The notes beneath the pieces are model-generated. The model ran no database searches. It had not been told where the DNA came from and saw only the letters and a program-made list of their open reading frames with translations. 64,000 nt of DNA, taken from positions 372,001 to 436,000 of the forward strand of contig CP048486.1 in assembly GCA_025560025.1 (NCBI GenBank). The letters run 5' to 3'. Both the position numbers and the translations under genes were made by a program. Positions 46,767 to 55,536 of the stretch are shown one piece after another; within the stretch, counting starts at the first letter, position 1, and each line of letters begins with the position of its first letter. Source of the stretch: Agrobacterium tumefaciens (GTDB lineage: Bacteria > Pseudomonadota > Alphaproteobacteria > Rhizobiales > Rhizobiaceae).

Positions 46767-48413
46767 ATGCGTATCGACATCATCGACACGGACGCCGGCT
46801 TCGAGGCGATCCGGCCAAACTGGGAAGCGGTGTTCATGGCCGATCCCCATTCCCGGCATTTCCTGTCCTGGGGCTGGCTGCGGGATTACATGCCGCGCCG
46901 TAAACGATGGTTCATCCTGGCGCTCAGGGAACGCCCGGAAGGATCGCCCTATGTCGCATTTTTTCCGCTGCGCATCGTCACCGAACCGGACAAGAAAACC
47001 GGACGCTTCCACGACAGCATCGTCATGGCCGGCAATGCGGCGGCGGATTACACCGGCTTCATCACCCTGCCGGAATATGAAAATCAAGCGGTTGCCGGTT
47101 TCTGTTCCTATATTCGGCAACAGAACTGGACCGAACTCAAACTGGACTATCTCTCCGGTCCACCGGAGCGGCGCGACGCGATGATCCGCGCGCTTCAGGG
47201 GCCGCTTGTCATGTTCCGAGACAACATGCCGACCAACCCCTACAACATCAACAATTGCATCTGCCCGGTCGTGGCCCTTCCAGACACGTTTGACGGCTAT
47301 CTCGACAGCCACATGAGCAGCCAGACCCGTCAAAAGCTGCGTCGTTTCATGAGGAAGGTGGAGGGCGGCGACGAATATCGCATCACCTTCGCAACGCGGG
47401 ATACGATCAAGCGGGACATGGACATCCTGTTTGATTTCTGGCGTATCCGCTGGGCGCCGCACAAGGGCAAGGAACGCACGGAACTGCTGATCGGCGCAAC
47501 GCGGCAGATGCTGATGGATGTCTATATTCGCGGCGATCTGGAAGTGCCGGTCCTCTGGTTCGGCGACCAGCCGCTCGGGGCGCTGGCCAACATCATCGAC
47601 CGACAGAAAATGTCGGTTCTGTTCTACATCACCGGTCGCGACGAGAACTGGAAGACCCCCTCACCCGGGCTGGTGCTGCACGGGCACTGCATCCGCAGGG
47701 CGATCGAGCAGGGTTTCAAGACCTATGATTTCCTGCGCGGCAACGAGCCATATAAATATTTCTTCGGACCGGAGGAGCACAGGCTAAGCTGCACGCTTTT
47801 CCGCACCCGCTCCGGCGATAACCTCGGTGGCACGCTCCACCCGCGCAGCATACGCTTCGTCTATCAGGAGGGCCTCAAGCTTTACAAGATGGGCAAGAAG
47901 GCGGCCGCCAATATCGCCTTTTCCCAGGTGCTGGCGGCAGCGCCCGATCATATCGGCGCGCAATTCGGACTGGCCAACCTGACATTTGACCGCGGCGACT
48001 TCCGGGAAGCGGAAATCGCATTCCTCGGGCTTCTCGGCAGCGGTCAGGACCCTGTTCTTTTGTGGATGCGCATCGGCGAAACGCGGCTCGCGCAACAGCA
48101 ATATAATGAGGCTTCCGAGGCCTTCCGTCAGGTGACCAATCGCGCCCCCTTCCATCGCGAGGCGCTCTATAAATGCGCCGTCGCCCTCATCGCCGCCGAA
48201 AGGACGGTGGAAGGCGCGGAAATCCTCGACAGGCTGCAACACTACCATTCGGATGACGCGACACATCTGGAATATGCGCAAAAGGCGCGCGCAGCCCTTG
48301 CCCGGCTGGATCTGCCGAAAGCGAAGGCTACAATCCCTGCCGATGTCATCACGCTTGCCGCCAAACCGAAAACGACGGGCAAGCGCTGGCACCCGCCAAA
48401 GGTTTTGCATTGA
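46767..48413 (+). CDS. celD: CelD: cellulose-locus GNAT acyltransferase with C-terminal TPR region
   Basis: 548 residues from ATG 46767, which has GGAGGGGG upstream; ATG 46737 has none. The first about 350 residues are the CelD/BcsL GNAT domain (Acetyltransf_6 type): HFLSWGWLRDYMPRRKRWFI, SSQTRQKLRRFMRKVE, FDFWRIRWAPHKG and GLVLHGHCIRRAIEQGFKTYDFLRGNEPYKYFFGP. Residues about 370-510 are tetratricopeptide-like. It lies convergent to the bcs operon and before an M20-type gene, the arrangement described as celDE in A. tumefaciens. It may acylate a precursor or the polymer. The chemistry is unproven. Confidence 0.78.
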   Translation: MRIDIIDTDAGFEAIRPNWEAVFMADPHSRHFLSWGWLRDYMPRRKRWFILALRERPEGSPYVAFFPLRIVTEPDKKTGRFHDSIVMAGNAAADYTGFITLPEYENQAVAGFCSYIRQQNWTELKLDYLSGPPERRDAMIRALQGPLVMFRDNMPTNPYNINNCICPVVALPDTFDGYLDSHMSSQTRQKLRRFMRKVEGGDEYRITFATRDTIKRDMDILFDFWRIRWAPHKGKERTELLIGATRQMLMDVYIRGDLEVPVLWFGDQPLGALANIIDRQKMSVLFYITGRDENWKTPSPGLVLHGHCIRRAIEQGFKTYDFLRGNEPYKYFFGPEEHRLSCTLFRTRSGDNLGGTLHPRSIRFVYQEGLKLYKMGKKAAANIAFSQVLAAAPDHIGAQFGLANLTFDRGDFREAEIAFLGLLGSGQDPVLLWMRIGETRLAQQQYNEASEAFRQVTNRAPFHREALYKCAVALIAAERTVEGAEILDRLQHYHSDDATHLEYAQKARAALARLDLPKAKATIPADVITLAAKPKTTGKRWHPPKVLH

Positions 48414-48473
48414 ACGGAATGATCTGTAAGTTGCGGCAGGCAAAACCGGCCGGACGACTTGCAAGGATTTTAT

Positions 48474-49628
48474 ATGTTTCTGACCAACAGGGATATGCTC
48501 GACCTCATCGAGCTGCGTCATGATCTGCACCGTCATCCGGAAATTTCCGGCGAGGAGAAGGAAACGGCGCGGCGCATCCGCGATTTCCTTGCGAAGGCAA
48601 AACCGGACCGGATTCTTGCCGATCTCGGCGGCCACGGCATGGCAGCGGTCTATGACAGCGGAAAAAGCGGTCCGGCGATCCTCATCCGCTCGGAACTCGA
48701 CGCGCTGCCCATTCACGAAAAAAGCGAGGCCGAATACCGCTCAGGCACCGATGGCAAGGGCCATCTTTGCGGCCATGACGGCCATTCAACCATTCTGACA
48801 GCGCTGGCGCTCGGCCTTTCCAGAAAACGCCCTGAGACCGGCAGCGTCATCCTGCTTTACCAGCCGGCGGAAGAAACCGGTGCGGGGGCGGCGGCTGTTA
48901 TCGCCGATCCGCGATTTGGCGCGATAAAGCCGGATTATTCTTTCTCGTTGCACAATCTTCCCGGCCTGCCATTCGGGCATGTCAGCGTGGTGGAAGGGCC
49001 GGTCAACTGCGCCTCGCGCGGCATCAAGATCCGTCTTTCCGGCAAGACCGCGCACGCCTCCTCCCCGGAGCACGGCGTCTCGCCGATGCGGGCAATATCA
49101 GAACTGATGCCGGCTTTGACCGATCTCGGTTTCGGTTTCCCGCCGCAGCCCGATTTTTCGATGGTGACGATCACCCACGCCGCCATGGGCGAGGCCGCCT
49201 TCGGCATTTCCCCGGCTGATGCGGAAATCTGGGCGACGCTCAGGACGCTGACCGACGACCGAATGGAAAAGCTTTGCGCGGACGCGGAATTGCTGGCGAA
49301 GAAGATCGCGGATGAACAGCAACTGACCCTCGACATCAGCTATGACGATATTTTCCTGCATTGCGAGAATGCACCGGAAGCCGTCGCCCATATCCTGCAG
49401 GCGCTGGTGGAGGAGAAAGTTTCAAGCAGCTCGGAAGGTCTGCCCATGCGGGCTTCGGAGGATTTCGGCCGCTTCCGCGCCGTCTCGTCATCGGCAATGT
49501 TTTTTTTGGGCGCTGGCAGGGACTATCCTAACCTGCACAATCCCGACTATGACTTTCCGGACGGGCTGATCGATATCGGCGCACGCATCTTCATGCGCAT
49601 CATTCGCAATCTCACCGACGCGGGATAA
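48474..49628 (+). CDS. celE: CelE: M20-family amidohydrolase at the cellulose locus
   Basis: 384 residues from ATG 48474 (AAGGA 6 bp upstream). The M20D pattern is complete: LRHDLHRHPEISGEEKETAR at the N-terminus, metal-binding GHLCGHDGHSTILTALALGL (Cys and His), YQPAEETGAGAAAVI (catalytic Glu-Glu), and FSLHNLPGLPFG. Such enzymes cleave N-acyl amino acids or similar amides. Its place after celD and opposite bcsK suggests the celE gene of the Agrobacterium cellulose literature. A housekeeping aminoacylase role unrelated to cellulose cannot be excluded. Confidence 0.72.
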   Translation: MFLTNRDMLDLIELRHDLHRHPEISGEEKETARRIRDFLAKAKPDRILADLGGHGMAAVYDSGKSGPAILIRSELDALPIHEKSEAEYRSGTDGKGHLCGHDGHSTILTALALGLSRKRPETGSVILLYQPAEETGAGAAAVIADPRFGAIKPDYSFSLHNLPGLPFGHVSVVEGPVNCASRGIKIRLSGKTAHASSPEHGVSPMRAISELMPALTDLGFGFPPQPDFSMVTITHAAMGEAAFGISPADAEIWATLRTLTDDRMEKLCADAELLAKKIADEQQLTLDISYDDIFLHCENAPEAVAHILQALVEEKVSSSSEGLPMRASEDFGRFRAVSSSAMFFLGAGRDYPNLHNPDYDFPDGLIDIGARIFMRIIRNLTDAG

Positions 49629-49655
49629 GCAGCGGCCACTCTTTAGCCGCCGCCG

Positions 49656-52004
49656 TCAGCCGCCGCCCTGCGGCCCATTGCTGGGTCTGGCGGCGCGGAC
49701 CGCAGCCAGTCCCCTGATGCCTTCCTTATCGCCGATGGACGTCAGGCTTTCGAAAATCTGCGCAGCGTCGGCATAGCGGCGCATGGCAAGGTAGGAATAT
49801 CCGCGCAGCACCATCAAATCGGTTCGTTCATCGGCAAGCCGCGCCCGTTGATCGAGCAGGAGAAGCGTTTCCGCATAACGTTTCGACTGGAAGGCTGAAA
49901 CCGCCCTGTCGGCCAGGATCGAGACCTGCAATTCCGTCGCCCGTGGACGCTCCATCTGGGATTTCGTCGCCGAAACGGCAGCATGGTCCGTCAGCCCCAT
50001 GCGCAGATAGGCAAGGCTCTGACCATAGGCCGCATCGCTTTTCACTGTGGACTGACCGCTTGCAATGGCGGATTCGAAGGCCTTCAGGGCCTCTGCCGGA
50101 CGGTTCGTTTCCATCAGGCACCAGCCGAGATCAAGCGCCTGCTGCGCCGGCAGGCGCTGCGGATCGGGATAGACGGCGCAGGAACGTGGGCGCGAGGCGG
50201 CACTGCTCGTCCTTTGCGTCTGCGACGGCAGGCGCGCCTGCTTGCGCGAGGGTTCCGGGGCTGGCTGCTGGACTACAGGCGGCTGGCTGTAAGCCACCAC
50301 CGTCTCTGCTGCCTGAGGCGTATAGGGCGCGGACGTTGTTGCCTGAGACGCGGCGGTGGCAGGCGGCGCGGTAGCGGGTGCAATCGGCTGCATGGATTGG
50401 TCCACCATGCGTGCCGTTCCGACATCGGCAATGCGTTGTGACCGGCTTGCCCATTGCTGCTGGATGCCGCGCAGCCCGGCGAGATTGCGCAGATCGTGAT
50501 AGCTGACCGCCATGCCATAGGCCGAAGGCTCATCATCCGCTTTCCAGCCAAGCGCCGTGCCGAACCATTGCAACGCAAGCTGCGTTTGCCGGAAGGCAAG
50601 CGAATACCAGCCGAATTGCTGCGCGGTCGCGGCATCCTTGCGGGTCATCGTTTCCGCTGCGATGCGCTGCAACACGTCCGGCGGCAACACGACAGGCGGC
50701 TCAAGCGCCAGAAGATTGGCGGTCGCGGCAAGATAGGTCGCAAGCGCATCATCGGATGCATTACGCCATTTATACATGACGTCTTCGGCCTCACGCGGCT
50801 CGTTGCGGTCAATCAGCGCAAGCGCCAGCCCCTGCGAGGCCGATGCGCCGTCTTCCTCTTCACGTGCCTTGCGGAACCACTTTTCCGCCTCCGTCATGTT
50901 CTTCTGACGGATATTGTACCAGCCGAGCAACAGGGCATCGCTTGCAAGCTTGTCTGTCTCCGCAAGCCTTTCGAGCCGCATCAGGTAAGCGGAGGGAACG
51001 GAAATGCCCTCTTTCTCCCCCGCCTTTGCCACGAACTGGCGGGCGAGATCATTCTTGACCGGCTCGAATTCCAGCTGACCGTCCACACCGGGTTTTTCCT
51101 TGGCCAGCAACTCGTCCATCATCTGCGATGGCAGAAGCGCTGATGCCTTCTGCACCGTGGCGAGCCGGTCGCTTGGCACCGTGCAATTGCTGAGAATGTA
51201 AAGATAGGCGTCCCGCGCCCGTCCCATCCGGTCGGTATTGGCAAAAGCATCGGCAACACGCCACAGCACATCCACCTCGCTGCAGGTGAGCAGGCCGGGA
51301 TTGTTGGCGGCCGCGTCCACAACCGTCGCATATTGCTTGAGATCGGAAGCGTTGACGAGGCGCTGGCGGGCTTCGGCAAGCGAAAGCATGCCCGTCAGAT
51401 TGTCGGGCGGTTGCCAGCCGGGCTCCGTCTGCTGCCGGTCGGCAATCGCTTTCCGTACTTCGGCATAACGGCCGTCGGTATAAAGCTGCCACATGGCATC
51501 AAGCTGCGGATCGCCGTTCTCAGGAATGGCGAGCGGATCGGCAGGCGGCGTCCAGTTGGGATAAAGCGTGCGAAGGCGGGCAATTTCAGCCTGAAGGCGC
51601 TGGGTATCGCCCTTAGCCGCGAAATAGCGCAGCGCACTGAGATCGACATCAGGCATATCGGGTGCTGCCGGCTGGGTCGCTCGCGGTGCCGGCACCTGCG
51701 CCGTTTGTGGCTGCGATGTCTGTCCGCGGGTCTCAGTCTGCACCATCGGCTGCGGGTCAGTCGCGGGCACCGTGACCGGTGGCGTCGCAGGCTGCGTTAC
51801 CTGCGCCATTTCGCGGTTCTGGAGGAAAGCATTGATCTGCGCAGGATTGGCCGTCGCCGGCGATATGCGCGGCACCGCACGATTGTCACCGACCGCCGAA
51901 GTATGCACATCCGACACCCGCCCGAGAATGCTGTCACGCCAGTGGAAGGCGGCCAGCGCAATCAGAAGCAGGATGAGAGCCGAGGTCGACAGAGGCTTGT
52001 TCAT
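49656..52004 (-). CDS. bcsK: BcsK: TPR-rich cellulose synthesis/export protein
   Basis: 782 residues from ATG 52004, which overlaps the bcsZ stop as ATGA and has GGGGA 6 bp upstream. An N-terminal membrane anchor (about 7-25, LSTSALILLLIALAAFHW) is followed by a Pro/Gln/Thr-rich linker, a long TPR-like helical array (about 120-560), a second low-complexity segment (about 565-640) and a final repeat block. In type III bcs operons this gene replaces bcsC, whose TPR part binds the emerging glucan. No outer-membrane barrel is visible at the C-terminus. Confidence 0.82.
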   Translation of the reverse strand: MNKPLSTSALILLLIALAAFHWRDSILGRVSDVHTSAVGDNRAVPRISPATANPAQINAFLQNREMAQVTQPATPPVTVPATDPQPMVQTETRGQTSQPQTAQVPAPRATQPAAPDMPDVDLSALRYFAAKGDTQRLQAEIARLRTLYPNWTPPADPLAIPENGDPQLDAMWQLYTDGRYAEVRKAIADRQQTEPGWQPPDNLTGMLSLAEARQRLVNASDLKQYATVVDAAANNPGLLTCSEVDVLWRVADAFANTDRMGRARDAYLYILSNCTVPSDRLATVQKASALLPSQMMDELLAKEKPGVDGQLEFEPVKNDLARQFVAKAGEKEGISVPSAYLMRLERLAETDKLASDALLLGWYNIRQKNMTEAEKWFRKAREEEDGASASQGLALALIDRNEPREAEDVMYKWRNASDDALATYLAATANLLALEPPVVLPPDVLQRIAAETMTRKDAATAQQFGWYSLAFRQTQLALQWFGTALGWKADDEPSAYGMAVSYHDLRNLAGLRGIQQQWASRSQRIADVGTARMVDQSMQPIAPATAPPATAASQATTSAPYTPQAAETVVAYSQPPVVQQPAPEPSRKQARLPSQTQRTSSAASRPRSCAVYPDPQRLPAQQALDLGWCLMETNRPAEALKAFESAIASGQSTVKSDAAYGQSLAYLRMGLTDHAAVSATKSQMERPRATELQVSILADRAVSAFQSKRYAETLLLLDQRARLADERTDLMVLRGYSYLAMRRYADAAQIFESLTSIGDKEGIRGLAAVRAARPSNGPQGGG

Positions 52005-53056
52005 CGGCATTCCCCGTTATTCCTTGCCAGAAACGACAATGCCAGAAGATGCAATGTAGAAGGATAATAAAGCGTTGGCTGGAAGCTCTTCAGTTCAGCG
52101 GGAACGCTCGCGCCGCCCGCCGCACAGGCTGCCAGCGCCGGAATGATGCGATAACCGGGATCTGACAGCACGTCCTTGACCGTGCCGTTCTTGAGATCGA
52201 AGGTCCCGGCTGCACCGCTTTCCAGCGTCATGCCGTCTTTCAACCGGGCAAGCAGTTCCGGCGAGCCCATTTTCGCCCTCGAAAGATAAAGTGGTATCCG
52301 CACCGCATTATAGCCGAACTCCGCCGGAAAACCCGAGGCCGGCTGCGGTTTGGTCTTCACCGACACCCAGTCAGCCGGCAGTTTTTTATCGCTGAAAGCG
52401 AATGCGCCGATCTGCGCCGCCCCATCATCGGCGAGAGCCTTCCAGAGCGGCGATGGCGCGACGAGATTAAGGACCGGAAAGGCCTCGAAGATCAGATAGG
52501 AAGGATTGACCACCGGCCCGTCATCCCGATCATCTTCACCAAAACCGCTGGCGGCCGGCAAAAGCAACGTCCTACCGCTGCGCTGCACGACGGTCTTCTT
52601 CAGAATGGCGGATGCAATGGCTGCCGAGGCCTCGGCATAGTCCTGCCGGTTCCATTGTCCGGCGGCCAGCGCCAGCGCGTAAGCGATCAGAATGTCGCCA
52701 TCCGTGGCGTTGTTGATATCAGTCACATGCGGTCTGGTACGGGGATCCCATTTCCACGCCGAAAGCCCGTCATCGCGCACGAGCAGTTCGGTGCGGGTGA
52801 AACTCCAGATCAGCTCGAAATCGGCAAGATTATCGGAAAGGACGGCAAGCCACATGCCATAGCCCTGCCCTTCGCTGTGGCTGATATTACCATTGCCTGT
52901 GTCGATGATACGCCCGCCGGGATCAAGGAACACGCCTTTATAGGCCGCCCATGCCTCCGGCGAGACCGATGCGGCGCGGCTGGCGGAGATGTTTGCGGTG
53001 AGCGCCATCAGCGAAAGACAAAAAATGCCGACAAATCTTAAAACCCCTGACCTCAT
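52001..53056 (-). CDS. bcsZ: BcsZ: periplasmic endo-1,4-beta-glucanase, GH8 (CelC)
   Basis: 351 residues with a signal peptide (about 1-28, FVGIFCLSLMALTANISASRA). GH8 catalytic residues: the general acid Glu in SHSEGQGYGMWLAVL (about residue 61) and Asp in NNATDGDILIAYALALA (about 118). YLIFEAFPVLNL and AEFGYNAVRIPLYL are further GH8 marks. It trims or releases glucan during export and is needed for normal cellulose output; it corresponds to celC. ATGA overlaps join it to bcsB upstream and bcsK downstream. Confidence 0.93.
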   Translation of the reverse strand: MRSGVLRFVGIFCLSLMALTANISASRAASVSPEAWAAYKGVFLDPGGRIIDTGNGNISHSEGQGYGMWLAVLSDNLADFELIWSFTRTELLVRDDGLSAWKWDPRTRPHVTDINNATDGDILIAYALALAAGQWNRQDYAEASAAIASAILKKTVVQRSGRTLLLPAASGFGEDDRDDGPVVNPSYLIFEAFPVLNLVAPSPLWKALADDGAAQIGAFAFSDKKLPADWVSVKTKPQPASGFPAEFGYNAVRIPLYLSRAKMGSPELLARLKDGMTLESGAAGTFDLKNGTVKDVLSDPGYRIIPALAACAAGGASVPAELKSFQPTLYYPSTLHLLALSFLARNNGECR

Positions 53057-55536
53057 CGATGTCGCCCCATCAAACGCAGCATCACGAAGGTAGCGAGGCC
53101 CAGAAGCGACACGAAACCGATAAACGCCAGCGAATAGGAAAGCACGTTGGAGGACAGCCAGTTTGCGGCAATCAGCCTCCAGTTCGAGAGAGAGAAATCC
53201 CGTGTCGTATAAAAATACGGCCTCTCAACCTCCACCGTCTCGATCTTTTCGGCCGTGGCGTCGTAAGCGGCGACCCGTCCGGTGACGTCTCGCCAATGGT
53301 TTTCGCGCACCATCGCCGTCATGCCGTCCCGAAGCTCCGCCGACGTTGGCGCAGTGGCAAGTGTCCAGACCCCTTCACCGGAAGGGCTGAGGCCCTGTGC
53401 CATCATGAAGGAGACATTTCCGGGCGGTGCATAAGGCTGCTCTGGTGCAGGCAGGAAACGCAGCGTATCCGAACTGAGGTCGAAATTCCGCTTCATCCAC
53501 TCCTCCAGGGAGGAGACCTGCCCCTCCCAGACGCCGCCATCCACCCGCTCGCGCCAGTCGTTGAAGAGGGTATCGCTGTTTTGGGCGGGCGGCTGGACGC
53601 CGGTCCCGATCTTCCAGGATATCTGGCTGGAAGGAACGAGATTGAACTGGCTGATCAGCGCCTGCGGAATTTGAGAAATCGTTCCGACGAACAGGGCGTC
53701 GCGATCACCGATCACCAGCGGCGAGGCGACAGTTTCGACATTGATCGGATGCCCGGACACACTTGCAAGCCGGCTGATGAGCGTCGCGGCCGCCGACATC
53801 GTATCGGTATCGAAACGATCGAGCGACAGGGCGACAGGGCCTCCGGCCGCCCTGTAGGGCTGCCCGGCACCCGCCATCGCCGCCAGATCCGGCTTGCGGC
53901 CGATCCGCGCGAAATCCGGCACCTGGATTTCCGAGGTATCGAACAGCGCAAAACGCGGGGTCGCGCTGGCCGGTGCACCGGGCGCACAGGCCTGATCCTG
54001 CGCCGTCATCAAAACGGCCTCGATGGTCACCTTGTTCGGACCCGGCTTGAAATGCCGCATCGTCACCTTGATGGGCAAATGCCGGAAAATACCGCCGCCA
54101 TTGTTGGAAATCGGCACCGTCGAGGCGATTTCGTCATTGACGTAGATGTCGATATGGCTGCCGGGCAATACCTGCGACGAATAAGCGGCATCGAGCAGCA
54201 GGGACGCCTCGCCATAGGCAGAGGCATAAAAATCGGCAGGCATGCCGATGTAGAACTCGTTGCGGAAACGCCGTCCGCCAAATTCAGCACTCTCTATACC
54301 CAGCTCGGAAAGAGCGATGCGGCGGTCCGACATGATGAGCGGTACATCCGGCGCGTGCCAGCTGCGGGTCGAAAAGGTCGTTCTCTGCGCACCGGGCGTG
54401 CGCGAAATGGACGAAAACAGCGTTTCTATCGCCGCCTGCACCGCCTGCGTGGTCGGGCCGCTGACGAAGAGCGGAGAGAGGCCGCCAGACGCGGCACTGC
54501 CGAAACCGGCAAAGGCGCCCGCCGATGCCTCGGGCGGCAGCGCACCGGAAAGGCCCTCAATCTCACGCGCGGTGCCAACGAGGACGACCAGCGTTCCGGC
54601 TCTGGGTTCGGTGGAAGGCGCAGAAACGAAACGGATCGTCTGGTTCGGCATCTGGGTTCTGAGCGCCAGAGCCTGCGAGAGCCGCAGGAGCGAATCCGCA
54701 AATGCCGGATTGCCGAGCCCCGGCGCGACGATCTCGATCGACGTTGCCGCCTTGCCATCCGGCCCGGTTGCCTGAATATCGTCTATATTGGCGAAGTTGC
54801 CGGCAACATTGGCATTGAAGGCAATATAGGTGCTCGCCGGATCGACATCGGTCCACAGATCGTAGGTGGACTGGATTGTGCAATCGGTCCGGTGACGCTG
54901 CTGCACGCCAAGCGTCACGACATTCGCCCCAACCTGCAAGACGCCGGGCGGAATTTTGAGCGAAACATTGCCTTCGCTGTCGGGCGCTTCAATGCGCGCG
55001 GCATCGAGCGGAACATTGTTCAGGCTGACCTGAAAATTCGAGCTTTCAGGTGCGACCACGATGGCGTTCTGATAACCGATATTCAGGGCAACGGCGGCAT
55101 TCACCTGCTCTGGAGTGAGGTAGATACTCCATTGCCGCCTGTCTATCTCACCGGAAAGGCTGAGCTTTTCGTAGGGCAATATATAACGGCGGCGGCTGTC
55201 GGCGGCCAATGACGGCGCCTGGGCCGGTGCAGGCCTTGCACTTTCCTGACGCGCCGGGACGGTGACGGGAGGCAAAGGCGCCGGCGGAGCGGCAGCCGGG
55301 CGCTGTGGCGGTTGCGCTTGCGACGGCTGAGCCTGCGGCGGCGGCGGGATCTGGGCCGGAGCTTGCTGGCGAGGTGCTGACGGAGGTATGGCGGGTGGCG
55401 GCACGGGTGCCGGCGTGGTCTGGGACGGCCTTTCGGGCGACATGTCAAAAGGTGAGGACTGCGCCACAGCACCGGTTGCAGCGGCTCCCCACATCAGCAC
55501 TGCCAGTGAACTCCTGATCGTTTTGCTGCCGGTCAT
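53053..55536 (-). CDS. bcsB: BcsB: periplasmic cellulose synthase subunit
   Basis: 827 residues from ATG 55536 (ATGA overlap with bcsA); a longer upstream frame lies inside bcsA and is rejected. After a signal peptide (ending near AVAQSS) comes a Pro/Gln/Ala-rich segment of about 90 residues, unusual in length, then the BcsB jelly-roll and flavodoxin-like domains (about 120-760) and a single C-terminal membrane helix (about 800-820, SYSLAFIGFVSLLGLATFVML) that packs on BcsA. It guides the nascent glucan across the periplasm. Equivalent to celB. Confidence 0.92.
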   Translation of the reverse strand: MTGSKTIRSSLAVLMWGAAATGAVAQSSPFDMSPERPSQTTPAPVPPPAIPPSAPRQQAPAQIPPPPQAQPSQAQPPQRPAAAPPAPLPPVTVPARQESARPAPAQAPSLAADSRRRYILPYEKLSLSGEIDRRQWSIYLTPEQVNAAVALNIGYQNAIVVAPESSNFQVSLNNVPLDAARIEAPDSEGNVSLKIPPGVLQVGANVVTLGVQQRHRTDCTIQSTYDLWTDVDPASTYIAFNANVAGNFANIDDIQATGPDGKAATSIEIVAPGLGNPAFADSLLRLSQALALRTQMPNQTIRFVSAPSTEPRAGTLVVLVGTAREIEGLSGALPPEASAGAFAGFGSAASGGLSPLFVSGPTTQAVQAAIETLFSSISRTPGAQRTTFSTRSWHAPDVPLIMSDRRIALSELGIESAEFGGRRFRNEFYIGMPADFYASAYGEASLLLDAAYSSQVLPGSHIDIYVNDEIASTVPISNNGGGIFRHLPIKVTMRHFKPGPNKVTIEAVLMTAQDQACAPGAPASATPRFALFDTSEIQVPDFARIGRKPDLAAMAGAGQPYRAAGGPVALSLDRFDTDTMSAAATLISRLASVSGHPINVETVASPLVIGDRDALFVGTISQIPQALISQFNLVPSSQISWKIGTGVQPPAQNSDTLFNDWRERVDGGVWEGQVSSLEEWMKRNFDLSSDTLRFLPAPEQPYAPPGNVSFMMAQGLSPSGEGVWTLATAPTSAELRDGMTAMVRENHWRDVTGRVAAYDATAEKIETVEVERPYFYTTRDFSLSNWRLIAANWLSSNVLSYSLAFIGFVSLLGLATFVMLRLMGRHR

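Noticed and set aside
45798..47462. A 554-codon frame that would fuse a long N-terminal extension to the SDR protein.
   Set aside because: The extension is antisense to celD, has no family likeness, and a good ribosome-binding site precedes the ATG at 46532.
53059..55212. 717-codon plus-strand open frame opposite bcsB.
   Set aside because: It is antisense to a full BcsB protein with signal peptide and membrane helix; high GC makes such long shadow frames common here.
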